Numbered from the stretch's first letter, positions 5,360 through 12,280 are shown. The stretch: 18,713 bases of DNA from Pseudomonadota bacterium (GCA_021850555.1 JAJZLX010000646.1:1-18713); one strand, 5' to 3'. The notes: generated by a model from the sequence alone, not told the origin. A program made the numbers and translations.

Positions 5360-5661
5360 ACCCGGACTCCCCCTCGCACCTGAGCGTTGCGGCGCAGCTG
5401 GTGCTCGCTCGAATGCTCGAGGCGGAACAGGCCGAGCGGCTCGATGACGCCGAGCTCGTGTGCGAGGGGCGCCAGTGCTGGGTAGGGCTCGAGCGGACCT
5501 CTCGGGCCGTGGTGACCGAGCTGTTGCGCGAGGCGCTCATCCGCGACACCGGCGAATCCGGCAAGGGCGTCGAGCGGTACACGTTGAACGAGGACGGGCG
5601 GCGAGCGGCGCTCGATCCAAGGTACAAAGTGCCCGAACTCTATGGAATGAACCGTGGGTAA
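5356..5661 (+). CDS. Winged-helix domain protein
   Basis: ATG 5356 (ATGA overlap with the frame before) to TAA 5659-5661, 101 aa. The middle reads like a winged helix: helix LSVAAQLVLARMLEAEQ, a turn, a recognition helix RTSRAVVTELLREALI (about 47-62), then a wing RDTGESGKGVERYTLNEDG ending in the usual RRAALDP. This is the arrangement of MarR/phage Rep-type winged helices, with the GVERYTL strand forming the wing. It could be a second regulator or a DNA-binding subunit working with the helicase. It overlaps the next gene by 8 bp (GTG 5654). Confidence 0.7.
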   Translation: MNPDSPSHLSVAAQLVLARMLEAEQAERLDDAELVCEGRQCWVGLERTSRAVVTELLREALIRDTGESGKGVERYTLNEDGRRAALDPRYKVPELYGMNRG

Positions 5662-5977
5662 AATTCGGACCTTCGGCGACCTGATGAGGTTGCGGCCAGC
5701 GCACACCAGCTACTTGCGCCATTGCAAAGTTTGTCGCTACTACGGCCGTGATCGGCGCTGGTGGGCCTACAGCGTACGTGCCTCGATCTGCGAGAACTGC
5801 GCGACAGAGCGCAAGGGCCAGCTCTTGCCTGCGGTGGCAACCGCGGAGCGGACCGCGCGACGGTGGGTCAAACTGCATGCGGATACCGGCGCCTCCTTCA
5901 TTGCTCATCTGTCCGGCGCTTCTCTAGAGTACGCCGAGAGGCTCGTCGAAGAACGCAGGGTAAACGGTGCGGGCTGA
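5654..5977 (+). CDS. Small zinc-ribbon-like protein with CxxC...CxxC
   Basis: GTG 5654 (inside the end of the previous gene) to TGA 5975-5977, 107 aa. Cysteines C24, C27, C46 and C49 form two CxxC knuckles (HCKVCRYY and ICENCATE) 18 residues apart, with aromatic and basic residues between: a probable zinc-binding fold for nucleic acid or protein contact. The C-terminal part is helical (TAERTARRWVKLHADTG, LEYAERLVEERR). No named family is recognised. It overlaps the helicase gene by 11 bp, so the two proteins are probably made together and may form a complex. Confidence 0.7.
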   Translation: MGKIRTFGDLMRLRPAHTSYLRHCKVCRYYGRDRRWWAYSVRASICENCATERKGQLLPAVATAERTARRWVKLHADTGASFIAHLSGASLEYAERLVEERRVNGAG

Positions 5978-7355
5978 ACTCGATACCGCGGTTGTCGAGC
6001 ATGCCCGGGCGGTGGCCGCGGCCGCGCAGGAAGAGTTCTTCGCGCTCGAATCCGAACGGGCAGTCGTGGTGAGCGCCGTGGCGGGGGCGGGCAAGAGCAG
6101 GCTCGTGGTCGACACCGTTGTCGAGTGCCGGCGCCGGGGCGTTCGCGTGGCCGTCTGCGCACCGACCAACGAGCAGGTGTTCGGCCTGGTGCGCGCGATC
6201 GCCGAGAGCGACCCGACCCGCACGGTTGCTTATCTCCCGGCCCGCAGCATCGAGGTGCCCGGGTCCGTGGCGCTTGAGAACGTCAAGATCGTTACTGAAT
6301 CGCACGAGGCCGATGAGACGGACGTTGTGGTTGGCACCGCCCGCAAACTCGCCGACGCACATCATCCGCGCTCGAGCCAGGCGCGCGCACTCGGCGCACG
6401 GGATGCGCTCATCATGGATGAAAGCTTCCAGGTCGACTCCACCCAGTATTTCGCCGTGGCCGATCTCGCGCCGCGGCACCTGCTCGTCGGGGACTGCGGG
6501 CAAATCCACCCCTTCAGCACGGTGGCCGAGGGCCTGCAGTGGCGCGGGCTTGCCACAGATCCACTCGAGACGGCCGTCGGGGTGCTGCTCGCGCATCACC
6601 CGCGCACCCGGGTGTACCGATTTCCCCTCACGCGCCGGTGCGATGCGCGCGCGGTCCCGGTCATGCGGCATTTTTATCCTGCTTCCCACCGGTTCGACGC
6701 CGCGGTGCCTGAGGGCGTGAGGCAAATGAAGCTCGGGCGGGCCTCATCCGTCTCATCGAGAAACGCGGCGCTCGATGCGGTGCTCGATACCGCGGCGCGG
6801 TGTGGCTGGGCACTCGCCGAGCTTCCCGGCGCCTGTACCCGCTCGGCCGATCCCGAGATCGCCCGCACGATTGTCGCGCTGCTGGTGCGCGTCGGCGAGC
6901 GCGGCTGCACGCTTGCGTGCGAACGCCATCCAGAGGGTGCGGCGCTCGAGATGCGACGTGTCGCGATTGCCGTGGCGCACACGGACCAGAAGCTGCTGCT
7001 GCGCGCGCTCTGCGATGCCGCCGGACTCTCCGATGTGACCGTAAACACCGCCAATCAGCTCCAGGGACTCGAGTTTGATCTGACCCTCGCCTGGCATCCG
7101 CTGGCAGGTCTCGCCCGCCCGGATGAGTTTCATCTCGAGGCCGGACGGCTCTGCGTGATGTGCACCCGCGATCGACACGCGTGCATCGTGGTCGGCCGGC
7201 ACAGCGACCGGGAGCTTCTGGAAGGAGTAGCGCCGGCGATACCGGTTTACCCTGGAGCATATCAAAGCGATGCGCCGCAGGGCTGGGATGTGCACCGAGC
7301 CGTCATGGCGGCACTCGAACCGTTCACCGTTGACGTCGACGGTGTCGGCGGCTGA
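5967..7355 (+). CDS. Superfamily 1 helicase-like ATPase
   Basis: GTG 5967, overlapping the zinc-ribbon gene, to TGA 7353-7355; 462 aa. SF1 motifs in order: motif I AVAGAGKSR (about 37-45), Ia VCAPTNEQ (63-70), II IMDESFQ (149-155, DES in place of the usual DEA), III LVGDCGQI (173-180), a motif IV-like LTRRCD (221-226), V VNTANQLQGLEFD (359-371) and VI LCVMCTRDRHA (395-405). The protein is short for UvrD/RecB types and lacks long insertions; the layout resembles compact SF1 helicases seen on mobile elements. Expected role: ATP-driven DNA or RNA unwinding or translocation. It is the last gene of the operon begun by the HTH gene. A Cas4-like nuclease lies in the preceding operon, so a nuclease-helicase pair is plausible (inference). 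Confidence 0.8.
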   Translation: MRAELDTAVVEHARAVAAAAQEEFFALESERAVVVSAVAGAGKSRLVVDTVVECRRRGVRVAVCAPTNEQVFGLVRAIAESDPTRTVAYLPARSIEVPGSVALENVKIVTESHEADETDVVVGTARKLADAHHPRSSQARALGARDALIMDESFQVDSTQYFAVADLAPRHLLVGDCGQIHPFSTVAEGLQWRGLATDPLETAVGVLLAHHPRTRVYRFPLTRRCDARAVPVMRHFYPASHRFDAAVPEGVRQMKLGRASSVSSRNAALDAVLDTAARCGWALAELPGACTRSADPEIARTIVALLVRVGERGCTLACERHPEGAALEMRRVAIAVAHTDQKLLLRALCDAAGLSDVTVNTANQLQGLEFDLTLAWHPLAGLARPDEFHLEAGRLCVMCTRDRHACIVVGRHSDRELLEGVAPAIPVYPGAYQSDAPQGWDVHRAVMAALEPFTVDVDGVGG

Positions 7356-7400
7356 ATTACCGAAGAAATCCAGATCGCGGTCGCTGGCAGCAGGCCAATT

Positions 7401-7423
7401 TCCGACATTTCGTCGGATTTCTC
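7401..7423 (+). terminator. Weak terminator after the helicase gene
   Basis: TCCGAC (7401-7406), loop ATTTC, GTCGGA (7412-7417), then TTTCTC. Stem of 6 bp, short T run; 46 bp after the helicase stop. Confidence 0.45.
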
Positions 7424-7446
7424 ACCAGCGAAAATTGCATGGGGCG

Positions 7447-7460
7447 GATAAAATTGAAAT
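7447..7460 (+). promoter_or_regulatory. -10 element GGATAAAAT, similar to the HTH-gene promoter
   Basis: GGATAAAATTGAAATATGG (7446-7464) matches 17 of 19 bases with 4697-4715, at the same distance from an ATG (7461). TAAAAT is at 7449-7454, so transcription should start near 7461. That gives a 31-nt leader for the outer-membrane gene at 7492. The matching right half of the operator palindrome (GGATAAAA) is present, the left half is not. No good -35 is seen. Confidence 0.55.
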
Positions 7461-7491
7461 ATGGCCGATCAAACAAACACACGAGGGCGCC

Positions 7492-8187
7492 ATGGGTCTG
7501 AATCGTTTCAAAAAGAATTCGTTCGTCTCCGCGCTGATTGCCGCGGCGCTGATTGGCGGGTGCGCGGTAGCGCATGCCGCGAGTACCAAAAAACCGGTCA
7601 AACACACAGCATTTCACTGGCACGTTAACGTCGGGGGGAACTTTCTTGCCGGATCGATCAAATCCTACCTGCGTAGCGGCTGGTCGGCGGGCGGCGGGTT
7701 CACGTGGCGGCCGCGCGATGAGCGCTGGTTTGCCGTGCGCACGGACTTCGAGTACGACCACTTCGACATCTCCGATGCGCTCGTTGCGTCGACGAAGGGC
7801 GGCACGTTCGGTCCGGATACCGGATCCGGCGGGTTGACCGAAGCGGATGTCGATGGCGAATTCCGAATGCCGCTCGGCAGCAGCGCGACCGGGTTTCTGC
7901 TCGCCGGCGTGGGCGTGGCGCACCTCAGCGTGGCGCTCGTGCAACCCGGTGGGATCCAAACCTACAAGTGTGCGCAGAGTCCCTTCGGGGTGTGCAGTCG
8001 CACGGTGGCCCCCACGTCTTTGCTCATGGGCGAGAGCTCGACGACCGCCGTCTCCTGGAACGTCGGGGCCGGGGTGGACTTTCGCATCGATGGCGGGCCG
8101 GTGATGTTCATCGAGACGCGCTACGTGCGGTTCAACGCGTTCGTTCCGGTCACGGTGATCCCGGTGCAGATCGGCGTGCGGTTCTGA
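7492..8187 (+). CDS. Exported outer-membrane beta-barrel-like protein
   Basis: ATG 7492 with GAGG 5 bp upstream; the frame is open further left, but the promoter at 7447 and the signal peptide set this start. 231 aa. The N-terminus (MGLNRFKKNSFVSALIAAAL...) is a signal peptide: basic start, hydrophobic core, and either an AHA/A cleavage site for signal peptidase I or a lipobox-like IGGC. The mature part is rich in Gly and aromatic residues in alternating patterns (HWHVNVGGNFLAG, RWFAVRTDFEYDHFD, GFLLAGVGVAHLSVAL, VSWNVGAGVDFRI) and ends in VIPVQIGVRF, a terminal Phe as in outer-membrane barrels recognised by BamA. It resembles small OmpA/opacity-type porin-like proteins. Why it lies between a helicase and a PAPS-reductase-like gene is unclear; it may be a surface or conjugation-related cargo. 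Confidence 0.75.
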   Translation: MGLNRFKKNSFVSALIAAALIGGCAVAHAASTKKPVKHTAFHWHVNVGGNFLAGSIKSYLRSGWSAGGGFTWRPRDERWFAVRTDFEYDHFDISDALVASTKGGTFGPDTGSGGLTEADVDGEFRMPLGSSATGFLLAGVGVAHLSVALVQPGGIQTYKCAQSPFGVCSRTVAPTSLLMGESSTTAVSWNVGAGVDFRIDGGPVMFIETRYVRFNAFVPVTVIPVQIGVRF

Positions 8188-8270
8188 TCGCCGAGGAGAT
8201 CGAAAGATGGGGCGGCGCCGTACGAAATGTTTTCTGCGAGCGCTGGCTACACGACCCGGAGGAACTGATC

Positions 8271-8599
8271 GTGCGTAAGACTCTTGTACTGTCTCTTGTC
8301 GTACTCGTCGCTGGTGTGCCCGCCGCGCGCGCCGCGATCTCAGGCGCTGCCTGTCAGGATCGAATGCTGCATTCATTCCTACAGATTCAGCACCAGTCGT
8401 GCACGATCCGTCGATGATCGAAGCGTTGCACGCAACGCCACCGCCGCTTACGCTCTCGGCCAAGGGCGTGAAATTCGGCAAACTCCCCGTCCCGAAATGC
8501 CGCTCACGCTCGAAAAAATGCCAGTTACCCAGGCGCTCGCGCGCGGAAACGCATCGTAGCGCGCGTCAAGCGGCCGCGCCCGGCATTGGACGGCACTGA
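8271..8599 (+). pseudogene. Small exported protein gene, probably frameshifted
   Basis: GTG 8271 with GGAGG 8 bp upstream opens a frame whose first 22 residues are a clear signal peptide (VRKTLVLSLVVLVAGVPAAR), but it stops at TGA 8415-8417 after 48 codons. The neighbouring frame, open from further left, reads AAFIPTDSAPVVHDPSMIEA and continues to TGA 8597-8599, with a basic, cysteine-containing tail (KCRSRSKKCQ). Joining the two frames somewhere in 8340-8372 would give one secreted basic protein of about 109 residues. Alternatively there are two short genes overlapping by ATGA (ATG 8414). No family is recognised. A terminator follows at 8602. It probably shares a transcript with the outer-membrane gene. 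Confidence 0.5.
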
Positions 8600-8601
8600 G
8601 G

Positions 8602-8632
8602 CCGCCGGGACACCTTCCTCGGCTGATTTTTA
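8602..8632 (+). terminator. Terminator resembling the one at 9934
   Basis: CCGCCGGGACACC...CTCGGCTGATTTTT. GCCGGG (8604-8609) pairs with CTCGGC (8618-8623, one G-U), followed by a T run. Sequence closely matches the terminator at 9934-9965 (CCGCCGGG..CAC..TC..CTCGGC.GATTTTT). Confidence 0.6.
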
Positions 8633-8650
8633 TCCCGACGCGCTGTGAGC

Positions 8651-8670
8651 CTCCGGCATTTATGCCGGAG
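8651..8670. repeat. Perfect inverted repeat CTCCGGCA-TTTA-TGCCGGAG
   Basis: 8-bp arms with a 4-base loop; no T run follows, so it is not an obvious terminator. It lies in the 227-bp gap before the PAPS-reductase-like gene, which also holds a CCCCATGGGG palindrome near 8700 and motif copy 3. Could be an operator or a transcript hairpin. Confidence 0.45.
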
Positions 8671-8774
8671 ATGCGTCTGGGCTCCGCCTTGTCTCCCTCC
8701 CCATGGGGCGCCACCTCGTATGGGCCGAGTCTCCTTTTTTGGCGGTATGGCACCAGGCGTTTTCCTTCCCGAGG

Positions 8775-8793
8775 TTCCTATAGACCAAGTAGG
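8775..8793 (+). promoter_or_regulatory. Copy 3 of the CTATAG...AGTAGGTC motif
   Basis: TTCCTATAGACCAAGTAGG. Differs from 4444-4461 by one base and a 1-bp indel; the extension GTCACTA matches copy 1 (GTCCCTA at 675-681). It is 34 bp upstream of ATG 8827. Between them is a hairpin GCGCC-N5-GGCGC and the ribosome site GGAGG. Confidence 0.45.
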
Positions 8794-8826
8794 TCACTAA
8801 TGCGCCGATAGGGCGCGGAGGTTTCG

Positions 8827-9924
8827 ATGGGATTGAACTCGCCGGCGCGTACAGGAGATCCCCCGCACGTCACCGGCATGCTGGATGCAGGCCTCAGCGC
8901 CTCACAAGTGATGGCGCTGCGCCAAGAACTGAGCCGGCGCAAGATCGTGCTCTGTTTCGGGGGTGGAGTCGACTCCACCGCACTCATCGTGGTGCTGCGC
9001 GCCGCGGGGATCCGCCCTGAGGCGATCACATTCGCGGACACTGGGGGCGAGAAGCCCGAGACGATCGCGCATGTCGAGCGGATGAGCCAGCTGCTCGTGA
9101 GCTGGGGCTGGCCCCCGGTAAGTGTCTGTCGCAAGAAGACTAAGCCGGAGACAGGCTACAGCGACCTCGAGGGCAACTGCCTTTCGAACGAGACGCTGCC
9201 GTCGCTCGCCTTTGGAATGAAGAGCTGCAGCTTGAAATGGAAGCAAGGCCCGCAGGACCAGTTCCTCATGGGGGCCAAGAGCGGACCGAATGCCTGTGAC
9301 CCGCATCCGGTGTGGATGTCTACGCAGGCCACGGGCGAGAGGATCCTGAAGCTGATCGGGTACGACGCCGGCAAAGCCGACGTGCGTCGCTCGAAGAACC
9401 TCTCTCGGGCGGATGAGCACTTCGATTACGCCTATCCTCTACAGACGATCGGGTTCAAGCGGCCCGAGTGTGTGACGGCAATCGCTACGGCGCTCGGGGC
9501 GGAGTACGTCCCGATCAAATCGGCGTGCTTCTTCTGCCCGGCGAGCAAGCACTGGGAGCTCTTCTGGCTCGCAGCGTATCACCCGGATCTGTTCGAACGA
9601 GCGCTGCACATCGAGCGTACGGCGCTCACCGGCCGGCACAGCCGCTTCGATGTGGTGGAGTTTGGCGCCGACTGGGAGGACCTGGTGCGCAACGCCGAAC
9701 GCTTCCCGAGCTCGAACACGACCGTCGGCCTCGGCCGATCGTTCGCGTGGAATCACTGGGCGCGGGTGAACGGGGTCGTGGATGGGCAGTTCAAGGTGCG
9801 ACGGGAGCTCTCTGGCGTGTTCGCCGAGCGAGCGGCGGCGCTGCTTGGGGAGGACAACGCGCTCGATTTGCGCAGCTGCGGTTCGGAAGAACTCGGACCG
9901 CGGCAGCTCTCGCTGATGGCCTGA
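8827..9924 (+). CDS. PAPS reductase-family PP-loop protein
   Basis: ATG 8827 with GGAGG 5 bp upstream; TGA 9922-9924; 365 aa. The PP-loop pyrophosphatase motif is LCFGGGVDSTAL (about 42-53; GGGVDS for the usual SGGxDS). FADTGGEKPET (69-79) is the second conserved segment of the phosphoadenosine phosphosulfate reductase family. Cysteines C118, C134, C234 and C237 (CFFCP) could hold a metal or Fe-S cluster, as in DndC-like and assimilatory APS reductase-like members. The family activates sulfate or similar oxyanions or modifies nucleic acid; no partner sulfur-transfer (DndA, DndD/E) or cys genes are visible. Such proteins are frequent on phages and plasmids. Single-gene unit between motif copy 3 and the terminator at 9934. 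Confidence 0.8.
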   Translation: MGLNSPARTGDPPHVTGMLDAGLSASQVMALRQELSRRKIVLCFGGGVDSTALIVVLRAAGIRPEAITFADTGGEKPETIAHVERMSQLLVSWGWPPVSVCRKKTKPETGYSDLEGNCLSNETLPSLAFGMKSCSLKWKQGPQDQFLMGAKSGPNACDPHPVWMSTQATGERILKLIGYDAGKADVRRSKNLSRADEHFDYAYPLQTIGFKRPECVTAIATALGAEYVPIKSACFFCPASKHWELFWLAAYHPDLFERALHIERTALTGRHSRFDVVEFGADWEDLVRNAERFPSSNTTVGLGRSFAWNHWARVNGVVDGQFKVRRELSGVFAERAAALLGEDNALDLRSCGSEELGPRQLSLMA

Positions 9925-9933
9925 GACAATCAT

Positions 9934-9965
9934 TCCGCCGGGGGCACTCCCTCGGCGGATTTTTC
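9934..9965 (+). terminator. Rho-independent terminator after the PP-loop gene
   Basis: TCCGCCGGGGG (9934-9944), loop CACT, CCCTCGGCGGA (9949-9959; one G-U), then TTTTTC. 11-bp stem. Confidence 0.85.
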
Positions 9966-9986
9966 TTGTGCACACTCTCGCGCCCG

Positions 9987-11069
9987 TCAGGTTCTTCGGT
10001 AACTCTGCGGGGAGCGATAGATGCGGGCAATCTTGGCGGCTACCGTCTTCAGGTGCGTGTTGCTGGTCTCGGCGGTCTGCGCATCGTTGCGGATCGCCTG
10101 AGTCACCCGGGGCAGTAATGCGCGATAGGCTGAAAGTAGCGCCGGCGGCACGAGTGCCCCCTTCTCTGCCCGCGTGCAGGCTGTCACGCAAGACCTTGGG
10201 TGCGCAGTGTAGCGACACGCGTCGATCATGGTGTTGAGGGCAGTTTTTACCCTGACCGGCGCCTCGGTGAGCATCTGGGCGATAGCGGCACGTTTCTCGC
10301 GTGCTGTGCGCTGTAAGGACGTAATTGCTGCGACCGCCTGCTCGCGAAAGTACGCGTCGTTGCTCACGGTGATTGCACATCCCTGCCATCGCCACACCGG
10401 TACGCCATCGGCCGCGAGCGGGCGAATCGTTGCGAGACAGGTGTCGTAGTATTTCGCCTTGCGCTGCCAGTACGTGCGCACATTGGCCTGGCGCGCGATG
10501 CGTGCGCGGCCCCACGGGAGATACTGCTCAATGGCGACATTGAGTTGCTTGACGTACCCAATGGCGTTCTTCAGGAGGTGTTGGGCCCTTCGCAATGTGT
10601 CGAGGTTGGCCTGAAGGCCGCCCAGTGTGGCGAGACGCGCCTGATAGGCGCGCGCCGAGGCGAGGTAGAGGGTGAATGCGGAATGCCCCTGGCGGCTCAG
10701 GCTCAACCGCCCGCCGTCCAGTGTGCCGATGTACAGGGTGCTGAAGGCGCCAAAGAGCCCAGGCGTCTTTAACGTGACGTTGCCGCCCGCGATGCTGCCC
10801 TGGACCGTGACGCGTCTGACCTGCAGTCTCGATGCCCCCTGATCGACGGTAGTGGCGACGAGCGCGCCGCTCAGGTGCCCGCGTGGCACCTCGACGAGGT
10901 GGGCCATGACCACGGAGGTGTTGCTGCCGCGCGAGACGTAGTAGCCATTCACGAGCGGCCGGCCGAACCAGGAACCAAATCCGCTGAGTGCGAGGAAGCA
11001 CGCGAGCACCACTGCGCCGCGCGTGAGCGCAGCGCCTACCCGGCGCGGTAGCCTTGTTTCCTCGACCAT
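9987..11069 (-). CDS. Membrane-anchored hypothetical protein
   Basis: Minus strand. The frame can start at GTG 11162 or at ATG 11069; the latter (360 aa, MVEETRLPRRVG...) is preferred because a basic N-terminus is followed directly by one hydrophobic segment (GAVVLACFLALSGFGSWFG, about residues 18-36). A single N-terminal anchor puts the remaining ~320 residues outside the cytoplasm (signal-anchor, basic residues first). The body has a beta-like part with repeated Gly/Leu strands (GALVATTVDQGASRLQ, GGRLSLSRQGHSAFTLYL), then a helical part with scattered cysteines (CLATIRPLAADG, CAITVS, CRYTAHPRSCVTAC) that may form disulfides. No family recognised. Same strand as and just downstream of the kfrA-like gene, so probably co-transcribed. 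Confidence 0.65.
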   Translation of the reverse strand: MVEETRLPRRVGAALTRGAVVLACFLALSGFGSWFGRPLVNGYYVSRGSNTSVVMAHLVEVPRGHLSGALVATTVDQGASRLQVRRVTVQGSIAGGNVTLKTPGLFGAFSTLYIGTLDGGRLSLSRQGHSAFTLYLASARAYQARLATLGGLQANLDTLRRAQHLLKNAIGYVKQLNVAIEQYLPWGRARIARQANVRTYWQRKAKYYDTCLATIRPLAADGVPVWRWQGCAITVSNDAYFREQAVAAITSLQRTAREKRAAIAQMLTEAPVRVKTALNTMIDACRYTAHPRSCVTACTRAEKGALVPPALLSAYRALLPRVTQAIRNDAQTAETSNTHLKTVAAKIARIYRSPQSYRRT

Positions 11070-11180
11070 GGGGTAACCCCTGGGCTGCGGTGTTCCAGGA
11101 CGGCATCGTGGCATGGAGGCCCCGCGCAATCCGCGGTGGAGATCGCAGAATCTGGGATGCACCAGGCCCTGAGGGGCGGA

Positions 11181-12086
11181 CTAGTGCGGTTTCACGGTTC
11201 GTTTTGCGCGTCTTCGGGGCCGCGGCGCAGCATGCGTGGCCGGCCGGGCGGGGCGCTTCGCTCTCTCCTTCGCGAGTTCACGCTGCAGTCGGTCGCGGTG
11301 CTGGATCGCGGCTTTCGCCTCGGCGGTGGCGCGCTTCGCTTCTTGAGCGCGCTCCCGGGCGAGCTCGCGCGCCTGATCCAATGCACGGAGCAGCCTTGTC
11401 GCGGCGGCGTCTGACCTACTTACGAGATCGGCCCGTTCTGCGTCGAAGCGACGCGCAAGCTCGGTGCGCTCGGCCTCTATCTGTCTCTGCAGGTCGCGGA
11501 CCTCGGCGTCGCTCGAGCGGCAGTGCTCCTGCAGGGCCTTGAGTTCCGCGGTGCGGAGCACTTCTGTAGCCTCGAGCGTTTCAGCGCGTTGGTTCGCCGC
11601 GGTGAGCTGCTCGCGTGCGAGCGTGAGAGCCGCCTCGAGAGCACTGGCCCGAGCGGTGAGAGCTTGCTCGCGCGCGGTGAGTTCCCTGGTCTGTTCCTCG
11701 AGCGTCCTGGCACGCTCGACAATGGTCCGCTCTCGATCGGCGAGCTCATCGAGCCATTTCTCCCTGGCCGCCACGAGCGCCTGATTCCAGAGTGTTTCGA
11801 GGGTTCCCGAAACGCTCGGTGGCAGCCCGTGTATAGCTTCGACCGATTCCCCGGCGACACGCACCGCGAGTTCTTCCCACCATTGCGTGAGGTAGGTGTT
11901 CACGGTGTTTGGGGATCCGCGGGGCGTACCGTTGCCGAGGTACAACCGAATGCGCTCGATCGTCGGTCGGCTACCCGCCTTAGTGAGCGCCCAAGCGGCT
12001 GCAAACACTGCTTCGCGCGTGATCGGCGCGGATCGTCGCGCCGCGGGGGATTCTGTGGCCGGTGGTCCGGCGGATGGGGTGCTCAT
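11181..12086 (-). CDS. kfrA: KfrA-like coiled-coil DNA-binding protein
   Basis: Minus strand, ATG 12086 with GAGAG upstream; 301 aa. Residues about 22-100 match the KfrA N-terminal DNA-binding domain: ITREAVFAAAWALTKAGSRP, TIERIRLYLGNG, SPNTVNTYLTQWWEEL. From about residue 110 to 285 the chain is a long alanine/glutamate/arginine-rich coiled coil (REQALTARASALEAALTLAR and similar heptads), and it ends in a basic tail (RPRRRAKRTVKPH). KfrA proteins are plasmid-borne, bind operators near their own promoter and help plasmid stability by forming filaments or a matrix. This supports a plasmid or plasmid-derived element. It is divergent from the recombinase gene; the 194 bp between them holds several palindromes. 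Confidence 0.85.
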   Translation of the reverse strand: MSTPSAGPPATESPAARRSAPITREAVFAAAWALTKAGSRPTIERIRLYLGNGTPRGSPNTVNTYLTQWWEELAVRVAGESVEAIHGLPPSVSGTLETLWNQALVAAREKWLDELADRERTIVERARTLEEQTRELTAREQALTARASALEAALTLAREQLTAANQRAETLEATEVLRTAELKALQEHCRSSDAEVRDLQRQIEAERTELARRFDAERADLVSRSDAAATRLLRALDQARELARERAQEAKRATAEAKAAIQHRDRLQRELAKERAKRPARPATHAAPRPRRRAKRTVKPH

Positions 12087-12171
12087 ATAGCTCTCATCGA
12101 TCGTACGACGACGCTGGACTCGGGACTATCAAAGCGGGAGATCATCGATGGCGCCGTCCCGGTCGGTTCCA

Positions 12172-12185
12172 CTTTGGTGCCAAAG
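12172..12185. promoter_or_regulatory. Palindrome CTTTGG-TG-CCAAAG
   Basis: Perfect 6-bp arms around TG, in the kfrA-recombinase divergent region, about 86 bp from the kfrA start. Candidate operator. Confidence 0.4.
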
Positions 12186-12225
12186 GACGCTCAAAACCGC
12201 CCTGCCCTAGCTTTCGCCACGACGT

Positions 12226-12246
12226 ACGATAAGTGGTAGTTATCGT
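12226..12246. promoter_or_regulatory. Inverted repeat ACGATAA-N7-TTATCGT, candidate operator
   Basis: Perfect 7-bp arms (12226-12232 and 12240-12246), 35 bp upstream of the recombinase ATG. KfrA of RK2 is known to bind inverted repeats by its promoter, so this is the best KfrA-operator candidate here (inference). Confidence 0.45.
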
Positions 12247-12258
12247 CCTAGGTCATAT

Positions 12259-12280
12259 GAATATGTAGTATATTCGCACT
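12259..12280 (+). promoter_or_regulatory. -10 element and small inverted repeat; predicted leaderless start of the recombinase
   Basis: TATATT (12269-12274) ends six bases before ATG 12281, the same geometry as the HTH-gene promoter. It lies in the inverted repeat GAATAT-GTAGT-ATATTC (12259-12275). No good -35 is visible at 17 bp, so an activator or weak basal use is likely. Confidence 0.5.

Noticed and set aside
7270..7491. N-terminal extension of the outer-membrane protein
   Set aside because: It would bury the signal peptide and overlaps the end of the helicase gene and the promoter.
7357..8481. 374-codon minus-strand open frame opposite the outer-membrane gene
   Set aside because: Arg/Pro/His-rich composition typical of antisense frames in GC-rich DNA; the plus-strand gene has signal peptide and ribosome site.
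9439..10515. 358-codon minus-strand open frame
   Set aside because: Spans two convergent genes and a terminator; composition is antisense-like.
11523..12239. 238-codon plus-strand frame opposite the kfrA-like gene
   Set aside because: Mirrors the coiled coil on the other strand and lacks a ribosome site.
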